Shown: positions 6,998 through 15,628, numbered from the stretch's first letter. The stretch: 64,000 nucleotides of DNA from Achromobacter agilis (GCF_900496965.1 NZ_UFQB01000009.1:141546-205545), one strand, 5' to 3'. A program made the numbers and translations. Notes: generated by a model from the sequence alone, not told the origin.

Positions 6998-8072
6998 TCG
7001 GGCGGGCGTGTCGCCCGGGGCGCCAGGCGCCCGTGCGGAGAACGGCGCGGAGGGCGCGGTGGACCGGGCGATGTTGGACGAGGCGATCCGTTGGCGCATC
7101 AAGCTGCAATACAACACGGCGGACGCGTCGGCGTGGCAGGCGTTCGATGCCTGGCTGCGGGCGCAGCCCGCGCATGCGTTGGTGTGGGAGCGTTTGCAGG
7201 CGCTGGGCGCGCGTTTGCAGCGGCCGGCGGCGGAGATGCCGGCCGAGGCCGCGGCGCGGATTCTGCGGCAGACGGAGGCGGCGCAGGCGCGGCGGTCGCG
7301 CCGCAAGGCGCTGATGTCGCTGGGTGCGTTGGCGGCGGGCGGTTGGGTGGCGTGGCGGGCGGGGGATGTGCCGGTGGTTCGGCAGGCGCTGGCCGATGTG
7401 TCTACGTCGCGGGGCGAGCGGCGTCGCGTCACGCTGCCGGATGGCGGGACGCTGGTGCTGAATACGGAGACGGCGGTCGATATCGATTATGGCGGGCCGG
7501 TGCGGCGCATTCGTTTGCTGGCGGGCGAGGTGTATGTGATCTCGGGGCATGACCCGTTGTCGCGGCCGCTGTTCGTGGAGACGCGTGACGGGGGGGCGCA
7601 GGCGCTGGGCACGCGGTATCGGGTGCGGCAGTGGGACGATGGCAGCGAGGTGGCGGTGGATGAAGGCGCGGTGGCGTTGCTGCCGCGCGATGGCGCGGGC
7701 GAGGCGGCGGGCGCGACGTTGCGCGCCGGGGAGTCTGCGCGGATGACGCCGCAAGGCGTGCGGGCGCTGGCGCCGGTGGAGGGGCGCATGATGGATGGCG
7801 CGGCCTGGGTCGAGGGGGCTTTGTCGGTGCGCGATATGCCGCTGGAGGCGTTCTTGCAGGAGCTGTCGCGTTATCACGGGGCGATTGAGTGCGATCCGGC
7901 GGTGGCGCGGTTGCCGGTGTCGGGGGTGTTCCAGTTGGACGATACGCGCAAGGTGCTGGCGCTGCTGCGCCAGATTCTGCCGGTGGAGCCGCAGGCGGGA
8001 CGCTTGTGGTGGGGCGGGCGGGTGACGCGGGTTCGGGCACGCGCACGGGCACCGGAACGGGCACGGGGCTGA
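6987..8072 (+). CDS. FecR-family sigma regulator
   Basis: 361 residues from ATG 6987, overlapping the sigma gene. The N-terminal cytoplasmic DUF4880-type domain (DEAIRWRIKLQYNTADASAWQAFDAWLRAQPAHALVWERLQALGARL) is followed by RRSRRKALMSLGALAAGGWVAW, a single membrane segment near residues 105-125. The periplasmic FecR domain includes GERRRVTLPDGGTLVLNTETAVDIDY and LLAGEVYVISGH. The C-terminal STN-interacting part ends in an Arg/Ala-rich tail. FecR proteins relay the signal from the receptor's N-terminal domain to the sigma factor. Confidence 0.92.
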   Translation: MGFDRAGVSPGAPGARAENGAEGAVDRAMLDEAIRWRIKLQYNTADASAWQAFDAWLRAQPAHALVWERLQALGARLQRPAAEMPAEAAARILRQTEAAQARRSRRKALMSLGALAAGGWVAWRAGDVPVVRQALADVSTSRGERRRVTLPDGGTLVLNTETAVDIDYGGPVRRIRLLAGEVYVISGHDPLSRPLFVETRDGGAQALGTRYRVRQWDDGSEVAVDEGAVALLPRDGAGEAAGATLRAGESARMTPQGVRALAPVEGRMMDGAAWVEGALSVRDMPLEAFLQELSRYHGAIECDPAVARLPVSGVFQLDDTRKVLALLRQILPVEPQAGRLWWGGRVTRVRARARAPERARG

Positions 8073-8084
8073 ACAAACAAAAAA

Positions 8085-8165
8085 TGCCCCCACGCTGCGC
8101 CTGCGGCTTGCTGCCCCCCGAGGGGGCGCTTTTTGTTTTGGGGCGGCCCGGCAACAAAAAAATCT
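8085..8165. repeat. Dispersed hairpin repeat, inverted copy at 59075-59165
   Basis: The segment runs from AAAAAATGCCCCCACGCTGC through GGCTTGCTGCCCCCCGAGG to a second G/C block and TTTTTG, then GGGGCGGCCCGGCAAC and a run of A. Its reverse complement matches 59075-59165 with scattered differences, including the shared core GGGGGGCAGCAAGCCG. It lies between the FecR gene and the receptor and can fold into a GC stem with T-run, so it may act as an attenuator within the operon. Confidence 0.7.
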
Positions 8166-8252
8166 GAGGGGATGGGCGAATTCGTTCGTCATACCGGTTG
8201 TAGCAGTGCGCACTGCCCAGCACCGACCGACCCTCATTGGAGTATCCCTTTC

Positions 8253-10733
8253 GTGAAGACCCACCGTCTCCGGGCCGCGACGCCGTCGTCCGGCGCGCGG
8301 GCTTGCTTGCGCGCTTGCCCCCAGCCCTTCTTTACCGTGCTGTTGCCGTTGGCGGCGGCCCTGGCCGCCTTGTCGGCGCCGTCGCCCTCCTACGCCCAGG
8401 CCGCGCCGGCCACGGCGGCGCAGTCCGAATCTGCCCGCGTGTATGCGATTGCGCCGGGGCCGTTGAATGACGCGCTGGCCGCGTTTGCGCGGCAGGCGGG
8501 GATTTCGTTGGGGTATTCCTCGTCGCAGTTGAGCGGGGCGCGCAGCGCGGGCCTGAATGGCCAGTATGGCGTGGAGGATGGCTTGCGCGCGCTGTTGGCG
8601 GGCACGGGCTATCGCGCGGTGAATGTGGACGGCGGCATCCGTGTGGAGGCCGAGCCGCCGTCCGCCACCAGCACGCTGGCGCCGGTGCTGGTGACGGGCG
8701 CCTATCATGCGCAGACCGAGGGCACGCAGTCTTACGGGTCCAGCATGGCGACCATCGGCAAGACCGAGCAGGCGCTGAAGGACATTCCGCAGTCGGTCAC
8801 GGTGGTGACGCGCAAGCGGTTGGATGACCAAAACCTGTCGACCATCAGCGAGGTCTTGGAGAACACCACGGGCGTGACAATCAGCGAGGTGGCCGACGGC
8901 GGGCGCAATTTCTATTCTCGCGGGTTCAAGATCACGAATATCCAGTACGACGGCGTGCCGCTGTCGCGCAGTTTCTATGCGGTGGGCAATAGCTTCACCG
9001 GCAGCACGGCGTATCTGGACCGGGTGGAGGTGTTCCGCGGCGCGCAGGGGCTGTTCGAAGGCGCGGGGCAGCCGGGCGGCTCGGTGAACCTGGTGCGCAA
9101 GCGCCCTACCGCCGAGACGCAGGTGTTGATGGAGGCGCGCGCGGGCTCGTGGGATCACGTGGGAGGCATGCTGGATGCGGGCGGGGCCTTGAACGCGGAC
9201 GGCAGCCTGCGGGCGCGGGCGGTGCTGGATCTGGATTCCAAGGGTTCGTCCATCGACGTGGTGAAGGAGCGCAACACCAATCTGTACTTCGCGCTGGATT
9301 ACGACCTGTCGCCCAGCACGACGGTGGGCGCGGGCGTGCTGGTGTCGCGCCTGCGGTCCACGCCGTTCTTCGGCGGCTTGCCGCGTTATAGCGATGGCAG
9401 TTCGCTGGGGCTGAAGCGGTCGACCTTTCTGGGTGCGGACTGGAACCAGTGGGATCGGGACGAGACGCAGGTGTTTGCGGACCTGACGCACCGCTTCAAT
9501 GGCGATTGGCGCGTGAACGTGGCGGCCACCTACGTGAAGGAGACGAGCCTGACCTCGGCGCTGGACGCGACGGGCGCGGTGGACCCAGTGACCTTGATGC
9601 GGCCGATGCGCAACGCGTGGAATTACGACAAGTCGGCGGAGCACATCGGTTTTGATGCGAATGTGAACGGCCGCTTCACGGTGCTGGGCATGGCGCAGGA
9701 CCTGACGGTGGGCGTGAGTATGTCGCGGCTGACGTCGAAGGATCGCATCGAGTACGCGTCCAACTATCTGCCGCTGGACGTGTTCCACCCCAATCCGCAT
9801 GTGCCCAAGCCGGACAGCTTTCCAGATTCCCAGCGCACGTCGCGCTATGAGCCACACGTGCAGAAAGGCATTTATGCGCAGTTGCGCAGTAGCCTGACGG
9901 AAGACCTGACGCTGGTGTCGGGCGGGCGTTTCAGTTGGTTTGAAAGCCGCTACACCACGCAGGCCGCCACGTGGGACGATGTCAGTACCGCCAAGGCCAG
10001 TGCGGAGTTCACGCCTATGGTGGGGCTGGTTTACGCGTTGACGCCGCAGTGGTCGGCCTACGCCAGCTATGCGGATATCTTCGAGCCGCAAACCGCCACC
10101 ACGCTGGACGGCAGCATCTTGAAGCCCATCGTCGGCGCGAACTACGAAGTGGGCGTGAAGGGCGAGTTGATGGACGGCAAGCTGAACACGTCGTTCGCTC
10201 TGTACCGCATCGACCAGAAGAACCGCGCGGTGCAGGACTACGAGGCGGGGCCGGTGTGCAACGGCGGCTACTGCTCACGCGCGGCGGGCAAGGTTCGAAG
10301 CCAGGGCTTCGAGGCGGAGATGAGCGGCGAGCTGATGCGGGGCCTGCAAGTGGCGGCGGGCTATACCTTCAACAGCAACAAGTACCTGAGCGATCCGGAC
10401 CGCGAAGGCCAGACTTTCAGCGAGGAAACGCCGCGGCACCTGTTGCGCCTGTGGAGCGAATACCGCTTGCCCGGCCAGTTGAACCGCTTGAGCGTGGGCG
10501 CGGGCGTGAATTGGCAGAGCGCGCTGACCAACAGCATTTCGAAGGTGCGCCGGCCGTCGTACAGCGTGTGGAACGCGCGGGTCGCGTATGACGTGACGTC
10601 GAATTGGACGGCGGCGTTGAACGTGAACAATCTGTTCGACAAGGTGTATTACGAGTATCCGGGCTATGTCGAGAACCGCAACAACTACGGCGCGCCGCGC
10701 AGTGTGACGTTGACGTTGCGCGGGCGGTTCTGA
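8253..10733 (+). CDS. TonB-dependent siderophore receptor with STN signalling domain
   Basis: 826 residues from GTG 8253; TTGGAG lies 10 bases before it, and longer in-frame starts would cross the repeat. A signal peptide (FFTVLLPLAAALAALSAPSPSYAQA) ends near residue 50. The STN domain spans about 60-115 (VYAIAPGPLNDALAAFARQAGISLGYSSSQL). The plug follows (LKDIPQSVTVVTRKRLDDQNLSTISEVLENTTGVTI, FYSRGFKITNIQYDGVP, EVFRGAQGLFEGAGQPGGSVNLVRKRP) and then a 22-strand barrel ending in terminal Phe (YGAPRSVTLTLRGRF). It imports a ferric siderophore and signals to the adjacent FecR/sigma pair. The ligand cannot be told. Confidence 0.95.
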   Translation: MKTHRLRAATPSSGARACLRACPQPFFTVLLPLAAALAALSAPSPSYAQAAPATAAQSESARVYAIAPGPLNDALAAFARQAGISLGYSSSQLSGARSAGLNGQYGVEDGLRALLAGTGYRAVNVDGGIRVEAEPPSATSTLAPVLVTGAYHAQTEGTQSYGSSMATIGKTEQALKDIPQSVTVVTRKRLDDQNLSTISEVLENTTGVTISEVADGGRNFYSRGFKITNIQYDGVPLSRSFYAVGNSFTGSTAYLDRVEVFRGAQGLFEGAGQPGGSVNLVRKRPTAETQVLMEARAGSWDHVGGMLDAGGALNADGSLRARAVLDLDSKGSSIDVVKERNTNLYFALDYDLSPSTTVGAGVLVSRLRSTPFFGGLPRYSDGSSLGLKRSTFLGADWNQWDRDETQVFADLTHRFNGDWRVNVAATYVKETSLTSALDATGAVDPVTLMRPMRNAWNYDKSAEHIGFDANVNGRFTVLGMAQDLTVGVSMSRLTSKDRIEYASNYLPLDVFHPNPHVPKPDSFPDSQRTSRYEPHVQKGIYAQLRSSLTEDLTLVSGGRFSWFESRYTTQAATWDDVSTAKASAEFTPMVGLVYALTPQWSAYASYADIFEPQTATTLDGSILKPIVGANYEVGVKGELMDGKLNTSFALYRIDQKNRAVQDYEAGPVCNGGYCSRAAGKVRSQGFEAEMSGELMRGLQVAAGYTFNSNKYLSDPDREGQTFSEETPRHLLRLWSEYRLPGQLNRLSVGAGVNWQSALTNSISKVRRPSYSVWNARVAYDVTSNWTAALNVNNLFDKVYYEYPGYVENRNNYGAPRSVTLTLRGRF

Positions 10734-10854
10734 ACGCCTGGGCACCAAGGGGCAGGCGGCATGATGTGCCGCCTCGTCCTCTGGCGTTGCCCAAGAGGAC
10801 GGGTGTGATACGCATCTTTTAAGATATCTCCAACCACATTGCCAGAGTCCTGAT

Positions 10855-11469
10855 ATGTCCTCCTCTCCCGCTGACGACGTGATTGCCCTGTACCAAGAGC
10901 ATGCCGCCGCGTTTGAGGCGTTGCGGGGAACGGAACTGATCGAACGCGCCTGGCTGACGGCGTTTCTGGAACGGCTTCCCGTCCCGCACCCGCAGGTGCT
11001 GGATATTGGTTGCGGCAGCGGCGTTCCCATCGCGCGCCACCTGATCGAGAACGGCTGCCGCATCACCGGCGTCGACACCTCGCTGCCGCTGCTGTCCCGG
11101 GCAAGGGCGTCGTTTCCCGACCATCACTGGATCGCCGCCGACATGCGGCAATTGGCTGGTATCGGACGGTTTCATGGCTTGATCGCCTGGCACAGTTTCT
11201 TCCACCTTCGGCCCGAGGACCAGCGGCCGATGTTCTCCACGTTTCAGCGCCTTGCCGCGCCCGGCGCGCTGTTGATGTTCACCAGCGGCACGGCGCTGGG
11301 CGAAGCCATTGGAACACTGGAAGGCAAGCCTCTTTATCACGGCAGTCTGGATGCCCGCGAGTATCGCCAATTGCTGGCGGAAAGCGGATTCTCGGTGGTC
11401 CGGCATCAGCAGGAGGACCCGGCGTGCGGCGGCGCGACGGTGTGGCTGGCGACCCAGACCGGCCGTTAA
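10855..11469 (+). CDS. Class I SAM-dependent methyltransferase
   Basis: 204 residues. Motif I is VLDIGCGSGVPIARHLIENG (about residues 48-67), followed by the acidic ITGVDTSLPLLSRAR at the end of strand 2 and WIAADMRQL for the adenine contact. LIAWHSFFHLRPEDQRPMFSTFQRLAAPGALLMFTSG forms the motif III region. Such proteins methylate small molecules; the substrate is unknown. It stands alone after the receptor gene, with two short hairpins but no strong terminator between them. Confidence 0.88.
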   Translation: MSSSPADDVIALYQEHAAAFEALRGTELIERAWLTAFLERLPVPHPQVLDIGCGSGVPIARHLIENGCRITGVDTSLPLLSRARASFPDHHWIAADMRQLAGIGRFHGLIAWHSFFHLRPEDQRPMFSTFQRLAAPGALLMFTSGTALGEAIGTLEGKPLYHGSLDAREYRQLLAESGFSVVRHQQEDPACGGATVWLATQTGR

Positions 11470-11585
11470 GCAAGAGGCCGCGCCAACGCGATATCATGGT
11501 CCCGCCCCTCTTCGCGGGGCATTGCACGGCTCTGCCTCGCACAATGCCTCGTTCCTTCCCGCTTCGGAAACAGGAACCAAGAACG

Positions 11586-12650
11586 ATGCCGCTTTTACCC
11601 GTGCACGCCCGCGCTTGCCTGCTCGCTTTTTTTGCCCCGGCGCTGGCGCTTGCCCAGCCCGTTGAGCCGGACTTCGCCGCGCGCACCGCCGCGCTGGTGG
11701 AGCGCCATCGCGAGAACGTGGACGCATTGCTGGGCGATGCGCGGCAGCAGGGCATGGCGCTGCTTGTGATTCCGACGCTTAACCTGGACGCCGAGCCCCA
11801 GCGCGATTTCGACGATGACGCGACCCGCGACCGTTTCGTGCGCCAGCGCAGCACGTTCGTGCACTGGAACCACAAGTCGGAAAAGGACTACGCGATCAGC
11901 GCCGGCGCAGGGGACCATGCGACGGACCCCGGGCCGCAGTTCCAGACCGTGCGCGGCAAGCTGCTGTATCAGGTGATTCCGGTGTGGCCGGGGGAATACC
12001 GGCTCAACCGCATCACCTATCACCAGCCTCGCGCCGAGTTGCCCGAAACGGTGCCGCCTCAGAGCGCCATGGAGAGGCTGAAGAAGATCGGCATTGCCAC
12101 GCTGGACTACACGGTGGACCGCGAGTTCAAGAGGACCGGGCCGAAGCCGCCATCCGGGAATGAGGACGATGACGGATTGGGCAAGGGCTGCGAGGTGCTG
12201 CTGCGGGCGGGCGGCGGCTGCGACGAAGCCGCACGTGAGGTCCGCTGGCGCATCAACGGCGAGATCGCGTTCAACGCGGGAAACGCTGACGCCGCGCCAG
12301 CGCCCGGTATCGAAGCCGAACTGACTTTCTCGCCGATAGCGGCGATCACGCTCGAAGCGGGCGAGGTGGTGCTGACGGATGGCTTCGTATTGCCCGTCGA
12401 TCAGCCGGTGATGACGCCGGATTCGTGCGAAGACACGTCCCTGGGCCCCACCTGCTCGATCGATTCGATTACCTTGACGCGCCTGCCCGCCAGCCTGGAC
12501 GATTTCCGGCAGGCGCCGGGGGCATCCAGTTTCAACTTGCCCAAACTGGATGCGGCGCTGCGCGACCTTGCGTATCGGGCGTCCACGCTGTACTACAAGC
12601 CGGCGTCCGAGGCCGAGCCGAACGTGATCCGGGCCGTGGACAGGAACTAG
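11586..12650 (+). CDS. Secreted protein of unknown function, 354 aa
   Basis: ATG 11586 gives a clean signal peptide (MPLLPVHARACLLAFFAPALALAQP, cleavage after ALAQ); an upstream in-frame ATG at 11544 would add a charged extension in front of it. The mature protein is acidic, with a conserved-looking Cys cluster late in the chain (DSCEDTSLGPTCSID) and another pair (GKGCEVLLRAGGGCDE). It is therefore probably a disulfide-containing periplasmic or exported protein. No family was recognised. The flanking hairpin at 12673 may end its transcript. Confidence 0.65.
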   Translation: MPLLPVHARACLLAFFAPALALAQPVEPDFAARTAALVERHRENVDALLGDARQQGMALLVIPTLNLDAEPQRDFDDDATRDRFVRQRSTFVHWNHKSEKDYAISAGAGDHATDPGPQFQTVRGKLLYQVIPVWPGEYRLNRITYHQPRAELPETVPPQSAMERLKKIGIATLDYTVDREFKRTGPKPPSGNEDDDGLGKGCEVLLRAGGGCDEAAREVRWRINGEIAFNAGNADAAPAPGIEAELTFSPIAAITLEAGEVVLTDGFVLPVDQPVMTPDSCEDTSLGPTCSIDSITLTRLPASLDDFRQAPGASSFNLPKLDAALRDLAYRASTLYYKPASEAEPNVIRAVDRN

Positions 12651-12672
12651 GACCCGACGGGAAAAAAAAGAG

Positions 12673-12722
12673 CCAGACGACAATTTCTCAGCCCATCACT
12701 GCCGAAATTGTGGTCTGGCACC
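12673..12722. repeat. Inverted repeat (terminator-like), related to 31015-31062
   Basis: CCAGACGACAATTTC and GAAATTGTGGTCTGG form 15-bp arms with two mismatches around a ~19-base loop, preceded by a run of eight A. The right arm GAAATTGTRGTCTGGCACCT recurs at 31051-31068, so this is a dispersed element and not a one-off. It directly follows the gene ending at 12650 and may terminate transcription from either side. Confidence 0.6.
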
Positions 12723-12755
12723 TTTCATGCGGGGCAGGTCTCCACGAGGTCTTCC

Positions 12756-12938
12756 CTACCGGGCTTTCATCTCCTCCTCCTTCTCCTCCTTCTCCTTCTT
12801 CTCCTTTTTTTCTCCATCGTAGTGAGACTTGATGGCGAGAAACATGCCCGTGCCCAACACGAGAAGCTTGAACGTACCGAAGACTACAGGGACCCAAAAA
12901 TTCATTATTTCCTCAAAACGCTGCTTCAGCAGCTTCAT
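12756..12938 (-). CDS. Small membrane protein with Lys/Glu tail
   Basis: 60 residues: MKLLKQRFEEIMNF, then a single hydrophobic segment VPVVFGTFKLLVLGTGMFLAI (about 15-35), then SHYDGEKKEKKEKEEKEEEMKAR. The charged tail is encoded by an almost pure polypyrimidine stretch on the plus strand (12768-12820). The single segment followed by a charged tail is what a real small inner-membrane protein looks like, but the start lacks a strong ribosome site. The opposite-strand frame is a poly-Leu shadow. A low-complexity artefact remains possible. Confidence 0.45.
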   Translation of the reverse strand: MKLLKQRFEEIMNFWVPVVFGTFKLLVLGTGMFLAIKSHYDGEKKEKKEKEEKEEEMKAR

Positions 12939-13040
12939 TCACGACTCGTGGGCCAGGCAAAGACAAACGAACGATAGCGGTGTGGGCATGGCTGCCGACA
13001 TTGCAGTTTGATGCCTTTCGTTGGGACGGTAGCGTGAGCG

Positions 13041-13334
13041 TCATGGCCTGCGCCGGGCAATACGCTCCCAATCGTACCTGCGTTGTTCGGCAATCGACCG
13101 GATCAGTTTGGACGAATTTTTAGATATCAGTGTGTTCGCGGGCACGTTCCCGGTGACGATGGAACCCGCCGTGGAAAAAACCGAGGTCTCGCCCATGAAC
13201 GCCAGCTGCTCGGCGATGGCGTCATCGACGAGATGCTTCAGCAAGTTCATCGCGCAGCGGTAAGGCCAGTCCGATGGCGGACTGGCTTCCAGTACGGTTA
13301 CCGCGTGCGTTGTGTACTGACCAGCATCATTCAC
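13041..13334 (-). CDS. Hypothetical protein, 97 aa
   Basis: A GTG start at 13334 follows AGGGGAA at about 6 bases, a good ribosome site; an internal ATG at 13250 is the alternative. The protein (NDAGQYTTHAVTVLEASPPSDWPYRCAMNLLKHLVDDAIAEQLAF... ANTLISKNSSKLIRSIAEQRRYDWERIARRRP) looks soluble and helical, with a basic C-terminus. It is on the same strand as the small membrane protein at 12938 and about 100 bases upstream of it, so they could share a transcript. No family was recognised. Confidence 0.4.
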   Translation of the reverse strand: MNDAGQYTTHAVTVLEASPPSDWPYRCAMNLLKHLVDDAIAEQLAFMGETSVFSTAGSIVTGNVPANTLISKNSSKLIRSIAEQRRYDWERIARRRP

Positions 13335-13560
13335 GTGGGATTCCCCTGGCAGCCGGATCAAGCCTGTCCCTGCGCGGGCCGCGCCGCGCGCCACGCGGGG
13401 AATTTCACTCTGGCGTGGGGGAATGACAAGGTTTGGGGGGGCAGGGCTGCTCGGACAATCAGACTCAAGCGGAGCATGGCGGGCGATGTGTGGACGATTC
13501 GTTGTCCGTTCGTCCGATATCGATGCCGATGAGCGTGGAAGCGGAACGGGAAGCGCGACG

Positions 13561-13702
13561 ATGGAAAAACGGAACCTATACGCGGAGCTTGCTGAAGGCT
13601 TCGACGCGCTGTCGCGCGCACGTCCAGAATGCTCAGACGGCATTGCTGACCCGCCTGGTGGCCAAATTTCCGTATACGGTGAGACGGCTGGCGGAAATTT
13701 AA
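13561..13702 (+). pseudogene. Internally deleted, frameshifted HTH antitoxin-like gene
   Basis: ATG 13561 opens with MEKRNLYAELAEGFDALSRAR, the usual N-terminus of small HTH antitoxin-type regulators. After about 21 codons the reading shifts to another frame, which gives NAQTALLTRLVAKFPYTVRRLAEI and stops at TAA 13700-13702; that is the usual C-terminus of the same family. The central ~55 residues with the helix-turn-helix are missing. The two ends flank an internal deletion of a gene normally about 100 codons long. No toxin partner is recognisable nearby. Confidence 0.55.
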
Positions 13703-13851
13703 GAGTGCTTCCCGGAAACCCAGGCGCAGGGGAACATCAGCGGTCCCTACTTTGAGATAGCTTATTTGGTATTCATATGTCATTAGTAGTATCTTAATGA
13801 TACATTTATCCGTTCCCTGCGGAGGGCAGGAAGCGGCACATAACTAAGCTG

Positions 13852-14340
13852 ATGAAGACGAATCACATGAATAAAAAGATGTTGAAGTTGGCGACCTCTG
13901 CCGTTTGCGTAATGGCGATCGCCGGTTGCGCCAATGTGCCGATGGCGCCGGCCGAGCAGAATAAGCAGGCCAAATCGTTCCCGGCGCCGGACGAAGGAAA
14001 GTCCGGCCTGTATGTCTACCGGGACAGCTTCGCGGGCAAGGCCCTGAAGAAAGACGTTTATGTTGATGGCAAGTGCCTGGGCGAAACAGCCGACCGCGTG
14101 TTTTTCTACACACAGGTGGCCGGCGACGAGCAGCACAAAGTCTCCACCGAATCGGAGTTTTCGCCGAACGATCTGATGGTGATGATGGAGGCGGGCAAGA
14201 ATTACTTCGTGCGCCAATTCATCAAGATCGGCGTATTCGTGGGCGGCGCCGGCGTGGAGCAGGTCACGGAAGAGGAAGGTAAGCGGGTGATCTCCAAACC
14301 CGAAGTGAACCTGGCGGCCGAAGGCCGTTGCGATAGCTGA
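13852..14340 (+). CDS. DUF2846-type lipoprotein
   Basis: 162 residues, or 157 if translation begins at the in-frame ATG at 13867 (MNKKMLKLATSAVCVMAIAGCAN). The lipobox AIAGC places a lipidated Cys near residue 25. The body (GLYVYRDSFAGKALKKDVYVDGKCLGETADRVFFYTQVAGDEQHKVSTES) matches the DUF2846 beta-sandwich pattern. It is a probable outer-membrane or periplasm-facing lipoprotein of unknown role. The upstream region 13745-13850 is AT-rich and likely holds its promoter. The next gene follows after 32 bases and may be cotranscribed. Confidence 0.7.
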   Translation: MKTNHMNKKMLKLATSAVCVMAIAGCANVPMAPAEQNKQAKSFPAPDEGKSGLYVYRDSFAGKALKKDVYVDGKCLGETADRVFFYTQVAGDEQHKVSTESEFSPNDLMVMMEAGKNYFVRQFIKIGVFVGGAGVEQVTEEEGKRVISKPEVNLAAEGRCDS

Positions 14341-14372
14341 TCGCAGTTGGCTACCGCCGCCTTCTTGAGGAA

Positions 14373-14693
14373 ATGACGATGCGTCTTGGTCTGCTGCTGG
14401 CGGCCGTGCTGTTTGCCACGGGGGCCCATTCGGCGAACTATCCCTGTTCCGGAAAGAAGGGCGGCGTGGAGCGTTGCGTCGGAGAGCAGTTTCTGTGCCG
14501 CGACGGTTCGATCAGCGCATCGAAACGTGTGTGCTCAAATTCGGGCTCCAGCGCGTCGCCCCTTATTTCCAAGCCGTCGGCCGCAGGTTCCAATGGCGCA
14601 TGTAGTTGCCGTGATGGCCAGTACTGCACAGGGCCGCGCGGCGGAACGTTCTGCTACACCGATAGCGGGAAGAAGTCCTATCTCAGGAAATGA
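14373..14693 (+). CDS. Small secreted Cys-rich protein
   Basis: 106 residues. A signal peptide (MTMRLGLLLAAVLFATGAHS) is followed by NYPCSGKKGGVERCVGEQFLCRDGSISASKRVCS, a Ser/Pro linker, then CSCRDGQYCTGPRGGTFCYTDSGKKSY. Eight cysteines in about 85 mature residues suggest a disulfide-knotted periplasmic or exported protein, with two related Cys modules joined by the linker. It lies just downstream of the lipoprotein gene on the same strand. Function unknown. Confidence 0.65.
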   Translation: MTMRLGLLLAAVLFATGAHSANYPCSGKKGGVERCVGEQFLCRDGSISASKRVCSNSGSSASPLISKPSAAGSNGACSCRDGQYCTGPRGGTFCYTDSGKKSYLRK

Positions 14694-14721
14694 GCGCCCG
14701 GCGGCACAGCTTGAGGCCGTC

Positions 14722-14820
14722 TCAATAACTGCCCGCAGGCAGCACATCCGCCAAATAGGCGTTGGTATCCGGGGCCTCGCGCAGCGCATGCCGCATCCAC
14801 GCGCCGTCGCGAGGACGGTG
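14722..14820 (-). pseudogene. C-terminal remnant of an unidentified gene
   Basis: The minus-strand frame ending in TGA at 14722-14724 reads DGAWMRHALREAPDTNAY and then LADVLPAGSY. It looks like a genuine protein C-terminus, but the frame is closed by TAA at 14821-14823 and has no start. The parent family was not recognised. A chance frame cannot be excluded. Confidence 0.25.
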
Positions 14821-14875
14821 TTAATTTGTAGTCCGACCGCCGCATCCGGCGCACTCCTGTTCAAGAGATTCTTCG

Positions 14876-15628
14876 ATGCCCACTCTTCAGTCTTCGCGCC
14901 CCGTCGCGCTCGTCACGGGTTCGACCTCCGGCATTGGCGAGGCCATCGCCCGTCGTCTGTCGCGGGACGGCTATGCGGTAGTGGTGCATTCCCGGCGCTC
15001 GGTTGAAGCCGGCCATGCCCTGGCACGCGAGCTGGGTGCGGCGGCCTACGTGCAAGCGGATCTGGCGAACGATGCCGACAGGATCCGGCTGGTCCGCGAG
15101 GCCGTCGCGGCATGGGGGCGGCTGGATGTGCTGGTCAATAACGCGGGGATCAGCCGGGTCATTCCCCACGCGGACCTGGCGGCCGCCACGCCGGATATCT
15201 GGCATGCGTTGCATGAGGTCAACGTCGTTGCGCCGTTTCGCCTGGTGGCCGAGGCGCAGGCCGCGCTGCAAGCGGCGGCGGCGAAGGGCAGGCCCGCTTG
15301 CGTGGTCAATGTGAGTTCACACGCCGGAATCCGGCCCAAGGGCGCTTCCATTCCCTATGCGGCGACCAAGGCGGCGCTCAACCACGTGACGCGCCTGCTC
15401 GCGCTTTCGCTGGCTCCGGATATCCGCGTGAATGCGGTGGCGCCGGGCCTGGTGGATACGCCGCTGACGGCCGATTGGACGCAGGCCCAGGCGTTGTGGC
15501 GCGACAAGGCGCCGATGCGCCGGGCGGCCAGTCCGCAGGATATCGCCCAGGCGGTCTCCATGCTTGTCGCGTCGGATTATCTGACCGGCGAGGTGCTGCT
15601 TTCCGATGGCGGATTGAACCTGACGTAG
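14876..15628 (+). CDS. SDR-family oxidoreductase
   Basis: 250 residues. The NAD(P)-binding motif TGSTSGIG sits at about 14-21 and NNAG at 88-91. The catalytic triad is S148 (NVSSHAG), Y161 and K165 (YAATK). The ending LTGEVLLSDGGLNLT is typical of FabG-like classical SDRs. It reduces or oxidises a carbonyl/hydroxyl; the substrate is not evident. It runs convergently toward the catabolic operon ending at 15705 and may be unrelated to it. Confidence 0.88.
   Translation: MPTLQSSRPVALVTGSTSGIGEAIARRLSRDGYAVVVHSRRSVEAGHALARELGAAAYVQADLANDADRIRLVREAVAAWGRLDVLVNNAGISRVIPHADLAAATPDIWHALHEVNVVAPFRLVAEAQAALQAAAAKGRPACVVNVSSHAGIRPKGASIPYAATKAALNHVTRLLALSLAPDIRVNAVAPGLVDTPLTADWTQAQALWRDKAPMRRAASPQDIAQAVSMLVASDYLTGEVLLSDGGLNLT

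Noticed and set aside
6255..10091. Very long open frame (over 1200 codons) on the minus strand
   Set aside because: It is antisense to the sigma, FecR and receptor genes, is extremely Arg/His/Pro-rich and has no domain; it results from high GC at third positions.
12708..12977. Plus-strand frame with a poly-Leu stretch
   Set aside because: The Leu run is only the other reading of the polypyrimidine tract; the minus-strand frame has a better membrane-protein layout.
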